Assembly: GCF_014645315.1 (NCBI RefSeq)
Contig: NZ_BMLQ01000001.1
Location: 553,665 to 617,664 of the forward strand
DNA length: 64,000 bases
Direction of reading: 5' to 3'
Origin: Citricoccus zhacaiensis
GTDB taxonomy: Bacteria; Actinomycetota; Actinomycetes; Actinomycetales; Micrococcaceae
This document shows, piece after piece, positions 42,447 to 51,595 of the stretch (position 1 is its first letter; each line of letters opens with the position of its first letter). The position numbers and the translations under genes are program-made. Under the pieces are notes generated by a model that saw nothing but the letters and a program-made list of their open reading frames with translations, did no database searches and was not told the DNA's origin.

Positions 42447-44000
42447 TCAGTAGCGGTAGTGGTCCGCCTTGTACGGGCCGGCCACGTCCACCCCGAGGTA
42501 CTCGGCCTGGCTCTTGGACAGCTCGGTCAGGTGGGCGCCGAGGGCGTCCAGGTGGAGGCGGGCGACCTTCTCGTCCAGGACCTTCGGCAGCACGTACACC
42601 TGCTTCTCGTACTCCACGCCGGTGATGGACCCGTGGCGGGCGAAGAGCTCCATCTGGGCCATCACCTGGTTGGTGAAGGAGGCACTCATCACGAAGGACG
42701 GATGGCCGGTGGCGTTCCCCAGGTTCAGCAGGCGCCCCTCGGACAGCACGATGATCGAGCGCTCGTCCGCGGTGCCGGAGTCGAACGTCCACTCGTGGAC
42801 CTGCGGCTTGATCTCGGTCTTGGTGATGCCGGGGGTCTTGGCCAGGCCGGCCATGTCCAGTTCGTTGTCGAAGTGGCCGACGTTGCCGACGATCGCCTTG
42901 TCCTTCATCCGGGCCATGTCCTCGGCCATGATGATGTCCTTGCCGCCCGTGGTCGTGATGAAGATGTCCCCGGAGGAGACCACCTCGTCCAGGCGGACCA
43001 CCTGGAACCCGTCCATGGCGGCCTGCAGGGCGTTGATCGGGTCCACCTCGGTGACGACCACGCGGGCCCCCTGGCCGCGGAATGCCTCGGCGGCGCCCTT
43101 GCCGACGTCACCGTAGCCGCAGACGACCGCCGTCTTGCCGCCGATCAGCACGTCCGTGCCGCGCATGATGCCGTCCGGCAGGGAGTGGCGGATGCCGTAC
43201 TTGTTGTCGAACTTCGACTTGGTGACCGAGTCGTTCACGTTGATGGCCGGGAACATCAGCTGACCCGTCTCGGCCAGCTGGTAGAGGCGGAGCACCCCGG
43301 TGGTGGTCTCCTCGGTGACACCGCGGATGCCCTGGGCGATCCGCGTGAAGCGCTGGCCGTCCGTGGCGAGCGACGCCCTCAGGGTCTCGAGGATGACCTG
43401 GTACTCCTCGGGATCGTCCGCCGTGGGACTCGGCACGGCGCCAGCGGCCTCGAACTCGACGCCCTTGTGGAGCAACAGGGTGGCATCCCCGCCGTCGTCG
43501 AGGATCATGTTCGGGCCCAGCTCCGGATCCTGGTCCGCTCCGGGCCAGAGGAGGATCTGGGAGGCGGTCCACCAGTAGTCGGTGAGGGTCTCGTTCTTCC
43601 AGGCGAAGACCGGGACGCCCTGGGGCTTCTCCGGGGTGCCAGTGCCGACCACGATCGCGGCGGCCGCCTCGTCCTGGGTGGAGAAGATATTGCAGGACGC
43701 CCAACGAACCTGAGCGCCGAGGGCCACCAGCGTCTCGATCAGAACGGCGGTCTGCACCGTCATGTGGAGGGAGCCGGCGATCCGGGCACCCTTGAGCGGC
43801 TGGGCCTCACCGAACTCCCGGCGCAGGGACATCAGGCCGGGCATCTCGTGCTCGGCCAGGCGGATCTGGTGGCGGCCGGCCTCGGCCAGGGAGAGATCCC
43901 GGACGGCGAAGTCGAAGGTGGCCCCGGGAACGGTGACGCGATTGGCGTAACCCGGGTCGGTGGCAGGGCTTGGAGCGCTGTCGGCAGGGTTCTCAGTCAT
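42447..44000 (-). CDS. ahcY: Adenosylhomocysteinase
   Basis: NAD-dependent enzyme of the methyl cycle that splits S-adenosylhomocysteine into adenosine and homocysteine; 517 aa, typical for the long actinobacterial form. Seen: [59 protein letters not shown], the NAD loop CGYGDVGKG, and the C-terminal KADHYRY with its Lys-Tyr that closes the active site. I start at ATG 44000 because of a TAGGCT box 7 bases upstream; an open frame extends to 44141. The stop is 3 bases from the convergent RDD stop. Confidence 0.95.
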   Translation of the reverse strand: MTENPADSAPSPATDPGYANRVTVPGATFDFAVRDLSLAEAGRHQIRLAEHEMPGLMSLRREFGEAQPLKGARIAGSLHMTVQTAVLIETLVALGAQVRWASCNIFSTQDEAAAAIVVGTGTPEKPQGVPVFAWKNETLTDYWWTASQILLWPGADQDPELGPNMILDDGGDATLLLHKGVEFEAAGAVPSPTADDPEEYQVILETLRASLATDGQRFTRIAQGIRGVTEETTTGVLRLYQLAETGQLMFPAINVNDSVTKSKFDNKYGIRHSLPDGIMRGTDVLIGGKTAVVCGYGDVGKGAAEAFRGQGARVVVTEVDPINALQAAMDGFQVVRLDEVVSSGDIFITTTGGKDIIMAEDMARMKDKAIVGNVGHFDNELDMAGLAKTPGITKTEIKPQVHEWTFDSGTADERSIIVLSEGRLLNLGNATGHPSFVMSASFTNQVMAQMELFARHGSITGVEYEKQVYVLPKVLDEKVARLHLDALGAHLTELSKSQAEYLGVDVAGPYKADHYRY

Positions 44001-44007
44001 GGACCCC

Positions 44008-44013
44008 AGCCTA
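44008..44013 (-). promoter_or_regulatory. -10 box for leaderless ahcY transcript
   Basis: TAGGCT (minus strand) lies exactly 7 bases before the ahcY ATG, the same arrangement as in front of the acyl-CoA synthetase. No ribosome site is present. Confidence 0.5.
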
Positions 44014-44085
44014 AGGCAGACCACGTCCCCACCAGCACGGAGGTTTCCCCGGATGGCGCTGTTCCCGGGCTCGCCGGAAGGGAAA

Positions 44086-44517
44086 TCAGGAATCGCGCAG
44101 CAGGCGCAACGTGGGCCGGCCCGGGCGGGCGGGGGCGTCACCGTTGACGGAACCGGTCATCTCCGGGCGGGGGCCGGCGTCGGGAGTGGTGCCGCGGCGT
44201 CCCACCGAGGGCGCCGAGGACGACGCCGGACGGGCCGGCTCGCTGCGGACGGCCGGCTCACGGACCGCGTGGGCCAGGGCCAACAGGTCGTCCGGCTCCT
44301 CCGGAGCCGGGCGTTCGGAACCCTCGGGCGGCTGGATGCGCAGCAGCTCCCAGCCCTTCGGCGCGGTCATGCTGCGGGCGTGCTTCTCGCACAGGTCATA
44401 GGTGTGGGGTTCGGCCAACCGGGACATGGGGCCCAGGACCACGGTGGAATCGGCATAGTTGTACGTCAGCGTTGCCAGAGCCGCAGATTGGCAGCTGGTC
44501 TTGGAGCACTGTCGCAT
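44086..44517 (-). CDS. DUF3499 family protein
   Basis: 143-aa protein of the actinobacterial DUF3499 family (Rv3258c type). The conserved N-terminal 60 residues hold four cysteines or histidines in zinc-ribbon-like spacing: [23 protein letters not shown] and the [20 protein letters not shown] segment. The remainder is Pro/Ala/Arg-rich and probably disordered. I start at ATG 44517, where homology begins. It lies divergent from the Rv3259-like gene, the conserved arrangement near whiB2. Function unknown. Confidence 0.85.
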   Translation of the reverse strand: MRQCSKTSCQSAALATLTYNYADSTVVLGPMSRLAEPHTYDLCEKHARSMTAPKGWELLRIQPPEGSERPAPEEPDDLLALAHAVREPAVRSEPARPASSSAPSVGRRGTTPDAGPRPEMTGSVNGDAPARPGRPTLRLLRDS

Positions 44518-44658
44518 CGATCCCACGGCAGACCACCCTACCGCGCTGGGCCCCGGAAGCCGTGCACTGCACGGCCGGGACGCGTGTCCGGCGGCGTCCC
44601 GGCTCGCCCACGGCCTAAGGCCTGCCTCTGTCCGGTACCGGCCCACCCCTGCGGGGTC

Positions 44659-44664
44659 TAGCAT
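44659..44664 (+). promoter_or_regulatory. -10 box for leaderless transcript of the Rv3259-like gene
   Basis: TAGCAT lies 6 bases before the ATG at 44671, with no Shine-Dalgarno sequence between them. Confidence 0.4.
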
Positions 44665-44670
44665 CGAGTC

Positions 44671-45225
44671 ATGACTTCCTTCGAACCCGTTGCCGTGGAA
44701 CACGGCGTGGCACGGGGCATGGGGCAGGATTCGGGCGAAGCCCGCACACCCCGCTCGTCAGGATCCACGTCAGGAACCACGTCAGGAACCGTCTCCCGGT
44801 CGCCCCGCCGGGACCGCCGTGGACGGGGCCTGCGCGGACCGCTGTTGCCGCCGGGGCTGCCCGGCGCCCGCAGCCGCAACGAGGCCTTCTCCGACCATCT
44901 GGCTGCCGCGGTGTCCCGGCTGGCCGAGGTCTGCGGCCCCGCCGTGGAACAGGCCCGCTTCCGCATGACGATGGTCCCCGAGGACCTGGAGAACCGCCTG
45001 GAGTTGGTGCGGGTCTGGGGTGCAGAACTCGTGGACGATCCCACCGGCTCCACTCGCCGCGATGCCCAGGGCACGGCTGTCATCACCATCCACCGGCGCC
45101 CACTCGAGGCCCGCTGCCCGGCTCCGGCCCTGCTGCCCGACCTCGTCTACGGGGCGGTCGTGGAGCAGTGGGCCGAGCTGACCGGCCTGGCACCCGAGGC
45201 CGTGGACCCGGACTTCCACTGGTAG
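44671..45225 (+). CDS. Rv3259-like 'metallopeptidase family' protein
   Basis: 184-aa protein. The first 65 residues are Arg/Ser/Gly-rich and likely disordered; the rest follows the pattern of Rv3259-type proteins: FSDHLAAAVSRLAEVCGP, a central strand region, ITIHRRPLEARC, LLPDLVYGAVVEQWAELTGL and the ending PEAVDPDFHW. Although the family is often labelled metallopeptidase, no HExxH motif is present; GAVVEQWAEL stands where it would be. So peptidase activity is unlikely. Conserved neighbour of DUF3499 and whiB2; function unknown. Confidence 0.7.
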   Translation: MTSFEPVAVEHGVARGMGQDSGEARTPRSSGSTSGTTSGTVSRSPRRDRRGRGLRGPLLPPGLPGARSRNEAFSDHLAAAVSRLAEVCGPAVEQARFRMTMVPEDLENRLELVRVWGAELVDDPTGSTRRDAQGTAVITIHRRPLEARCPAPALLPDLVYGAVVEQWAELTGLAPEAVDPDFHW

Positions 45226-45247
45226 ACGGCCTCGATGGCCGGTACTC

Positions 45248-45273
45248 GGTGCGGGCCACTGCCGGCCCGTACC
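45248..45273. terminator. Stem-loop between convergent genes
   Basis: GGTGCGGGCC and GGCCCGTACC form a 10-bp stem with one mismatch and a 6-base loop in the 62-base space between the Rv3259-like gene (+) and the DUF5719 gene (-). Probably a shared terminator. Confidence 0.45.
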
Positions 45274-45287
45274 GTCCTGCGGCTGGC

Positions 45288-47108
45288 TCAGTAGCCCACG
45301 CGCACCGGGACGCCGGAGACCTGTTGCTGCTGCGGCACCACCGGGTACGCGGAGATCCCCTGCTCGCCGCGCACATCGACGGCGGCGTACACCTGCCCCT
45401 CCACGGTCTCCAGCAGAGCCCCACTGGGGACGGCGCCTTCTCCGCCGGCCAGGTCCGCGAAGGAGAGCGCGCGGGTGGATTCCGGGCCGAGTTCCTGCAC
45501 CCGGGACTCCCCCAGACTGCCGTCCTCCGAGACGGGGGTGATCTCCACGGCCCCGCCGTCGGCCGAATGCAGCACCAGGTTCGCGGTGGTGTTCTCGGGC
45601 CGGGCGACCAGCCGTTCCAGGCCCAGCGGGTCGACCGCGGACACGCTGGAGAAGTCGATCGGTTCGCCGGCCTGGCCGGACAGGCCCCGGGCGCTGGCCG
45701 CGACGGGAGCATCAGCACTCACGGTGACGGTGTAGACGCCATGGTCCAACCCGTCGAGGGGGAAGCGCACGGTGGAACCGGCGCCGATGTCCACCAGGCC
45801 GCCCTCCGGCAGTTCCACGGGGCCGTCCGGGCCGCTCACGGTGATCTCGGCGGTGGCCGCGCTGGTCGGCGCCGCGAGTGAGAGGGCCGGGCCGGCCTGC
45901 TCGTATCCGTCCTGGCCGGTGATCTCCTCGGTGACCGCCCTGTTCGGCACCACGAGCCCGGGCATGACCGCTCTCAGGGACGGGTTCGAGGTCGGCTGGA
46001 TAATCTCCACACCGCCCGGCGTGATGCCGAAGAGCCGGTGCTGCTGGGCCGTGGCACCGACCGCGCCGCCCTGAGCGCGGACGTGGACGGCCAGGTGCTC
46101 CTCGTCCGGGGCCATGCCGCCCAGCACGATGGACCGGGTCTGTCCTGGCGCCAGGACGATGCCGGCGGTGCCCGGTGCCTCGACCGGCCCGTCGGCCCCG
46201 TAGAGGGTCAGGTCCACGGTGCTGGCTGAGGCCGAGGGGTTCGAGAGCACCAGGATCGAGGTCGAGCCCACCGTGGTGGTCATGCCGGTGAGCCAGTGTT
46301 CGTGGGCCGGGGCGAGGCAGGAGCTGGCGTCCGTGCCGGCGAGGTCTCCATCCGTGGCGGAGTACAGGGACACGGCGTCCGAGGGCATCGCCTGCCCGCC
46401 GATCGGCTCGACCGTGACGGCCGTGGCCTCGCCCGCTTCGCCACCCGGGGACTGCACGTGGTCCACAGCGGACTCCCGGACCGGTACACCGTCCGCTCCG
46501 GCCGTGGCCGGGTCCCCCTGCTGGACCTCTTCAGGCTGGGACTCGGTCAGGTCCACCGGTTCGGCCCCCTCGCCGGAGTTGCCGTTCTCGGCCGACTGCA
46601 GGGTGCTGATCGAGCTGCCGGGGAAACGACCGGCCAGATCGGAGAGCAGCACCGAGGTGACCCGGGAGACGGCGGAGGTGGAGACGGGGCTGAACTGGGT
46701 GTCCGTCCCCTCCTCGGCGCCGGCGGGCAGTCGCGGCGGTCCGGCGCAGACGGACCGCACCGGCACGGCATTCAGCGCGGCGGGCGCGGCACGGCCGTCC
46801 ACCTCCGGCGTGGCGGGCGGGACGAGCGTCCCGGCGGTGACCGCGGCGGCCACCAGGACCACGACGCCGGCCCCCGCCAGGCCCGCGGTCATGGGCGCCC
46901 TGCGGACGACGCCCCGTTGGTGCGCCTCGAGGGCGGCCTGACGCTTGAGGTCACGGGCGGCTGCCGCCCGCTGTCCCTTGAGCTGCCCCCGCGAGGCGGG
47001 CGGGTCCTGCAGCGAGTCCTGGCCCGGCGTCCCGGGCGCTTCCGGGGTACTGGAGGCATCCGGGGTGCTGGAGGCGTCCGGCTGCTGGTCGTGGTCCTGG
47101 CCGCTCAT
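45288..47108 (-). CDS. DUF5719 family membrane-anchored extracellular protein
   Basis: 606-aa protein: hydrophilic N-terminus with tandem DASSTP-type repeats, one membrane helix near 77-97 (AGLAGAGVVVLVAAAVTAGT), and a large Ser/Thr/Val-rich extracellular part made of beta strands (LVLSNPSASASTVDLTLYGADG, repeated elsewhere). This fits DUF5719, usually encoded next to a large GT2 protein in actinobacteria, as here: its ATG overlaps the GT2 stop (ATGA, 47105-47108). Likely an envelope partner of that protein. The biochemical role is unknown. Confidence 0.75.
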   Translation of the reverse strand: MSGQDHDQQPDASSTPDASSTPEAPGTPGQDSLQDPPASRGQLKGQRAAAARDLKRQAALEAHQRGVVRRAPMTAGLAGAGVVVLVAAAVTAGTLVPPATPEVDGRAAPAALNAVPVRSVCAGPPRLPAGAEEGTDTQFSPVSTSAVSRVTSVLLSDLAGRFPGSSISTLQSAENGNSGEGAEPVDLTESQPEEVQQGDPATAGADGVPVRESAVDHVQSPGGEAGEATAVTVEPIGGQAMPSDAVSLYSATDGDLAGTDASSCLAPAHEHWLTGMTTTVGSTSILVLSNPSASASTVDLTLYGADGPVEAPGTAGIVLAPGQTRSIVLGGMAPDEEHLAVHVRAQGGAVGATAQQHRLFGITPGGVEIIQPTSNPSLRAVMPGLVVPNRAVTEEITGQDGYEQAGPALSLAAPTSAATAEITVSGPDGPVELPEGGLVDIGAGSTVRFPLDGLDHGVYTVTVSADAPVAASARGLSGQAGEPIDFSSVSAVDPLGLERLVARPENTTANLVLHSADGGAVEITPVSEDGSLGESRVQELGPESTRALSFADLAGGEGAVPSGALLETVEGQVYAAVDVRGEQGISAYPVVPQQQQVSGVPVRVGY

Positions 47109-50100
47109 CGTTGCTCCGTCCGCGCTTTGTCCTCACCGGCGTCGCCAGCCCGCGGCCGGCCGTCCGTGCGCCGGGTGGGCGAGGGGATGGCCAGCAGGGC
47201 GGCGAGCACGAGCAGGAGTCCGGGGATCCACCAGGCCCAGGCCGCAGCCGGGGATGAGTGCCAGACCCTGAGCTGACCACCGTCATCGGGAAGTTCGAAA
47301 GCCTGGGCCCAGCCGGTGCCGTCATCGGTGTGAGCCTCGAGCGGCTCGCCGTCGAGGGTGGCGTGCCAGCCGGCGTCGGCCCGTTCGGCCAGGACCAGCT
47401 GGCGGCTCTCGCCCTCCGCCTCGGCCTCGGCGGCCGGAATGGGGGTGTCCACGGTGGTGCCGGGCCGGGACACCAGGTGGGTGGTCTCGCCGGTGCCGTC
47501 GACGATCCGGGCGCGGGCCGTCGAGAAGCCCATCCGGTCCTCGAGGTCGTGGGTTCCGGCCACGGGGATGCCCCCGGACTCCTCGGGAAGCACGCGCCAG
47601 AGCCAGCCCGAATCGGTGAGGCCGACGGGGGCAAGACCCGGGACTGCGTCGATGGAGGCAGCGGTGCCGAGCTCTCCCCCGTTCGGATCCCGCAGCACCA
47701 CGAATCCGGCCCCAAAGTCCTCGAGGGCCGGCCGCGGGTCCGCGTTGGCCCCGGAGACCAGCTGGGCGCCCAGGCTGCGCAATTGTTCGTCGGCACGGTC
47801 GGGGGCGGCCGCCGTCGGGCTGGACAGGGGGCCGGTCAGGGAGCGTGCGGTCCATCCGGCGCTGAGCCGGTCCAGGGCGGGGCCCGCACCACTGGCGAGG
47901 CTGACCTGCAGCTCGTCGGCACGGCGTTCCAGGACCACGGTCCGGGTCGCCAGGGCACTGGCACCCTGGTCCGCCGCGGTGGCCGGGAGCAGCCGGACGG
48001 GGCTGGACTCAATGACGCTGCCGGTGCCCAACGTGGACAGCACAGCCTCGGCCTCGCCGTCCGCGGTGCGGGCGGCCAGGGCCTCGCCGGCAGCGGGGTC
48101 CAGGGTCGTACCGGGGACGGTGCGCGGGATCACCCAGAGGGTCGCGGTCAGGCCCACGGAACAGCTGGCCAGGACCGCCAGCACCACCACGGCGGTCCGC
48201 CGCGCGGGGCCGATGCCGGCGCGCAGCCCCAGGCGTGACACCCCGGGGACCCGGCGCGGGCCGAGGACCCCGTTGAACCCGGCGACGGCGGCGATCAGCA
48301 CGCCCAGCAGCGCGGTGGAGGTGAAGGGGCCGGTGAACACCGTGACCAGGTCACCGTTGGCGTCCACCGAGGTGGCGATCAGGGGCGCGACGGCGGCGCC
48401 GGCCAGTCCCAGCACCGTGGCCGCGAGGGCGATGCGGGCCTGCGTGCCGATCCGCCCGGTCATGAAGGCGCCCACGGCGGCGGCTGCCAGGACGGGGAGC
48501 CCGATGACGAGCGCCGCGACCAGGGCCCAGGGGTACCCGGCCCCACCCGGCACAGCCGTGTCCAGCCACGGCAGGGCCAGCAGGCCCGAGTCCGCGGCGA
48601 AGGCCTCCGGGAAGCCGAGGATCTGCTGCCACAGCGGAGCCGGATCGTAGGCCTGCGGCACCCCGGGATCGCCGAGGACCGCACGCAGGTCCGTCCAATG
48701 CGTCAGGACGGTGGGGAGGAACAGGGCCAGGCCGGGCAGGGGCGTCCACCACAGGGCGCGCCCGCGCTGGCCGATCAGCCCCGCGAGGAGCAGCACGCCC
48801 ACCACGAGGAACGGCAGCAGCAGGGGCGCGGCGGTCCCCAGGGCGGCGAGGAGCAGGGCGGTCCAGCCCGAGGCGGTCCAGGAGATCACCCCGCGGTGGC
48901 CCGGGCGTTGCAGGGCGCCCAGGGTGTCCTCGGTGACGCCTTCGGGGTCGGGCCGCCGCAACGCGGCCGAGCCGGTGGCGCGGATGACGGCCAGGGCCAG
49001 CCAGGGCAGGCCGAGGTGTACCAGGAGGGCTCCGGGACGGCCCTCGCCGGCGGCGGTCAGCAGCGCCGGGGACAGCCCCCAGATCAGGGCCGCCAGCAGG
49101 CGCACACCTCGGCTGCGGGCCACGGCGCCGGCCGCCATCCAGGCTCCGATGGACGCCAGGGGCATGGCCAGGATGGTCAGCCACACCAGCGCCAGCGATC
49201 CCTGGCCGGTGACGCCGAGGACCGTCAGCGCCAGCCCGAAGGGGCCGGGCTGGACGGGGGCACCGACTCCGGCGGGTGCCCAGCTGCCGGTGGCGTAGTG
49301 CCAGAGTTCGGCGGCCGAGGCGGACAGCGGCAACAGCGAACCACCGGTCAGGGCCGGGGCAGCCAGCAGGTCGCGCAGGCCCACCAGGGAGAGCCCGCCG
49401 AGCAGCAGCAGGGCCAGCACCAGGCCGGTGCCCACCCAGTTGCGTGCTGGGGTGGCCAGGGCCGCGAAGTCGTCGTGACCGCCGGTCGCCTCGCTGGAGA
49501 TCATCGTGGATCCGGTGCCGTCGCCGATGATCTCCTCCGGCGATTCGAGGTCCAGGACGCTGCGCCGGTAGGTGCGCACCTCGGCGCGGGAGGCCTTGAG
49601 CGGGCCCACGATCGACCGGGGCGCCCGCCGGGTCGTGCGGGCTCGGCGTCGGGCAGCGGCCAGGGGTCCGACCCGCACGAGGGTCCGCATGGTGCCGGCC
49701 AGGTGGGAGGCGCCGCGGCCGGGTTCCTTGGCCAGCAGCGAGGCGGCGAATCCGCCCAGCCCCGTGATCAGACCCCAGATCCACAGCAGGGGGACCGCCC
49801 ACGGCCGGGCGTGCTTGAGACGCAGCCAGAGGGAGGCCTCGCGGAGCGCCGAGGTACCGGCGTCCAGGCCCTCACCGCGGCCGTCGTGGCCGATGACAGC
49901 CTCGGGGACCACCACGACGCGATGCCCGGCCAGCCGGTTGCGCCAGCACAGATCCACGACGGCGGCCGTGGGCGGTCCGGAAGGGTCGAACCCGCCCAGC
50001 TCGGCCCAGACATCCTGGCGGATGAGCATGCCGGGGGCGGACACGGCGAAGGTGTCCGTACGGGCGTTGTACTGGCCCTGGTCCAGTTCGCCGGGCTCGA

Positions 50101-50551
50101 CGAGGCTGATGGGCTCGGCGGCGGCGGTCACGGTCAGACCCACGTCCAGCAGGTGGCGGGGGCGGCCGAGCTCGATCTGCTTGCAACCGGCGATGGTCAC
50201 GGAGGGGGAGGTCTCCACGACCGTCATCAACCGCTGAAGCGCATCCGGGGCGGGACGCGAATCGTCATGGATCCACCACAGCCAGCGCACGTCCCCCGTG
50301 CCGCCGGTGGCGTCTGGATCGGCGCCGCCCTCGAACGAGCTCAACGAGTCGAAGGAGCCGAAGGTGAGGCCGGCGTCGTCCACGAGGCCGGCGAGGTGCT
50401 GCCGGAGTTCCCCGGCTGTGCCGGTCCCGGTGTCCGCCGGGTTCTCGGCGGCCCCCGTGAAGACGGCGACGATGCGGTCCGGGCGCCGCTGCTGATCGAG
50501 CACTGCCTGGACGGCGTCAGCGGTCAGGTCGGGCCGCCGGTCGACGACCAC
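47105..50551 (-). CDS. Large GT2-family membrane glycosyltransferase
   Basis: 1,148 aa in the visible frame. Residues 1-250 form a GT2 domain: WLWWIHDDSRPAPDALQRL contains the DxD-like Asp pair, with PGMLIRQDVWAELGGFD and AVVDLCWRNRLAGH further on. About twelve membrane segments follow (roughly 250-800) and then a long extracytoplasmic Ala/Gly-rich part with a last helix near 1,105. Such proteins act in envelope polysaccharide assembly. The start is uncertain: the first strand (VTAVVVVDRRPDL) begins before GTG 50551, but no ATG, GTG or TTG lies between it and the whiB2 stop; CTG 50626 or ATT 50623 would extend it. Confidence 0.78.
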   Translation of the reverse strand: MVVDRRPDLTADAVQAVLDQQRRPDRIVAVFTGAAENPADTGTGTAGELRQHLAGLVDDAGLTFGSFDSLSSFEGGADPDATGGTGDVRWLWWIHDDSRPAPDALQRLMTVVETSPSVTIAGCKQIELGRPRHLLDVGLTVTAAAEPISLVEPGELDQGQYNARTDTFAVSAPGMLIRQDVWAELGGFDPSGPPTAAVVDLCWRNRLAGHRVVVVPEAVIGHDGRGEGLDAGTSALREASLWLRLKHARPWAVPLLWIWGLITGLGGFAASLLAKEPGRGASHLAGTMRTLVRVGPLAAARRRARTTRRAPRSIVGPLKASRAEVRTYRRSVLDLESPEEIIGDGTGSTMISSEATGGHDDFAALATPARNWVGTGLVLALLLLGGLSLVGLRDLLAAPALTGGSLLPLSASAAELWHYATGSWAPAGVGAPVQPGPFGLALTVLGVTGQGSLALVWLTILAMPLASIGAWMAAGAVARSRGVRLLAALIWGLSPALLTAAGEGRPGALLVHLGLPWLALAVIRATGSAALRRPDPEGVTEDTLGALQRPGHRGVISWTASGWTALLLAALGTAAPLLLPFLVVGVLLLAGLIGQRGRALWWTPLPGLALFLPTVLTHWTDLRAVLGDPGVPQAYDPAPLWQQILGFPEAFAADSGLLALPWLDTAVPGGAGYPWALVAALVIGLPVLAAAAVGAFMTGRIGTQARIALAATVLGLAGAAVAPLIATSVDANGDLVTVFTGPFTSTALLGVLIAAVAGFNGVLGPRRVPGVSRLGLRAGIGPARRTAVVVLAVLASCSVGLTATLWVIPRTVPGTTLDPAAGEALAARTADGEAEAVLSTLGTGSVIESSPVRLLPATAADQGASALATRTVVLERRADELQVSLASGAGPALDRLSAGWTARSLTGPLSSPTAAAPDRADEQLRSLGAQLVSGANADPRPALEDFGAGFVVLRDPNGGELGTAASIDAVPGLAPVGLTDSGWLWRVLPEESGGIPVAGTHDLEDRMGFSTARARIVDGTGETTHLVSRPGTTVDTPIPAAEAEAEGESRQLVLAERADAGWHATLDGEPLEAHTDDGTGWAQAFELPDDGGQLRVWHSSPAAAWAWWIPGLLLVLAALLAIPSPTRRTDGRPRAGDAGEDKARTEQR

Positions 50552-50622
50552 GACGGCGGTGACGTGCTGGGCCGTGGGATCGCCGGTGACGGCGGACGCA
50601 GGCAGGGTGGCCGGAGCTGAAA

Positions 50623-51255
50623 TCAGACTGACCGTTTCCGCAGGCGGCGCCGCTCACGCTCGGACAGGCCGCCCCAGATGCCGAAACGCTCGTCGTTGCC
50701 GAGGGCGTACTCGAGGCATTCACTGCGAACGGTGCAGGCGGAGCAGACCTTCTTGGCGTCGCGGGTGGACCCGCCCTTCTCGGGGAAGAAGGCCTCGGGG
50801 TCCGTCTGCGCGCACAGGGCGTCGACCTGCCAGGCGAGCTCCCCGTCCACGTCGAGGGGATCGGCCAAGCCGGGCAGTCCCAGCCACACGGAAGGCTGGG
50901 CGCTGGTGGTGGAGCCCGTGCCGGGCGCCTGGCCGGGGGTCTCCAACGGGGCAGCCGTGCCGGGGTGCAGGGCAGTGACGGTGGCGGTGACGTCGGTGCC
51001 GGAAGCGGCCGGGGAATCGGCTTCGGCGTCGTCTACGTCGTGATCCGCCAGGAAGGCGGTGGCCTGGTCCTCGAGTGATCCCAGGGAGGTGCCGGTCTCG
51101 AGGCGGCGGGCTGCGTCCGGGTCGGCCGGGTCGAGGAACCAGTCGGCGGGTACGCTACGGCCCGGGTAGGGGCCGTCGGTCAAGGGTCGGCCGGACAGTC
51201 CGGTCCGGTTGGCTTCGGACTCGTGGATCTCGTCGAGGCGCTGGGCGTTCTCCAT
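50623..51255 (-). CDS. whiB2: WhiB2-type iron-sulfur transcription factor
   Basis: 210 aa, with the WhiB domain at the C-terminus. Four cysteines bind a 4Fe-4S cluster: Cys148, Cys171, Cys174 and Cys180 (ALCAQTDPEAFFPEKGGST, KVCSACTVRSEC). The turn GIWGG (192-196) and basic tail SERERRRLRKRSV follow. This block is the WhiB2/WhmD pattern, a regulator of division and septation in relatives. The N-terminal extension of about 130 residues is unusually long and low-complexity. GGAGG precedes the ATG. Neighbours (DUF3499, Rv3259-like) support the assignment. Confidence 0.92.
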   Translation of the reverse strand: MENAQRLDEIHESEANRTGLSGRPLTDGPYPGRSVPADWFLDPADPDAARRLETGTSLGSLEDQATAFLADHDVDDAEADSPAASGTDVTATVTALHPGTAAPLETPGQAPGTGSTTSAQPSVWLGLPGLADPLDVDGELAWQVDALCAQTDPEAFFPEKGGSTRDAKKVCSACTVRSECLEYALGNDERFGIWGGLSERERRRLRKRSV

Positions 51256-51461
51256 GTGATTCCTCCCCGTTCTCACGCTGGTCATCCCGTCACCGGAGGT
51301 TCCGGTGTCTGCGGATCGGGCAGGGCTCCTGACACGCCTTCCGACCACGTCCCCCGCGGCGCCGGGCGCGCCCGGACCGATTCCGTCTGTACCGACGGCA
51401 GCGGGGAACCAGTGGTGGGCGGTGGGAAGCGCCGTGGTCACCATGACCGTTCCAGGGTGAA

Positions 51462-51475
51462 TTACACCGGTGTAA
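51462..51475. promoter_or_regulatory. Palindrome in the whiB2 / TIGR03089 intergenic region
   Basis: TTACACCGGTGTAA is a perfect 14-bp palindrome about 205 bases upstream of whiB2 and 120 bases upstream of the divergent TIGR03089 gene. The 340-base region contains no other gene that I can support. Position suggests an operator of the whiB2 promoter; the regulator is not known to me. Confidence 0.45.
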
Positions 51476-51595
51476 CTCTGCTTTAGTCAAGCGGAGGCGG
51501 CACAATGTGAGGAGGGGAACGGCCCCTGGCCTACCGACACGCCGCCGCACCGACGCGCGGATGTGGGCGTGTTGCCCCACGGCGAAAGGACATCC

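Noticed and set aside
48698-50620. 640-codon plus-strand frame opposite the GT2 gene, and 562 codons opposite ahcY (42459-44147)
   Set aside because: Composition is Gly/Gln/His/Arg-biased with no recognisable motif; both lie fully within genes with strong family evidence.
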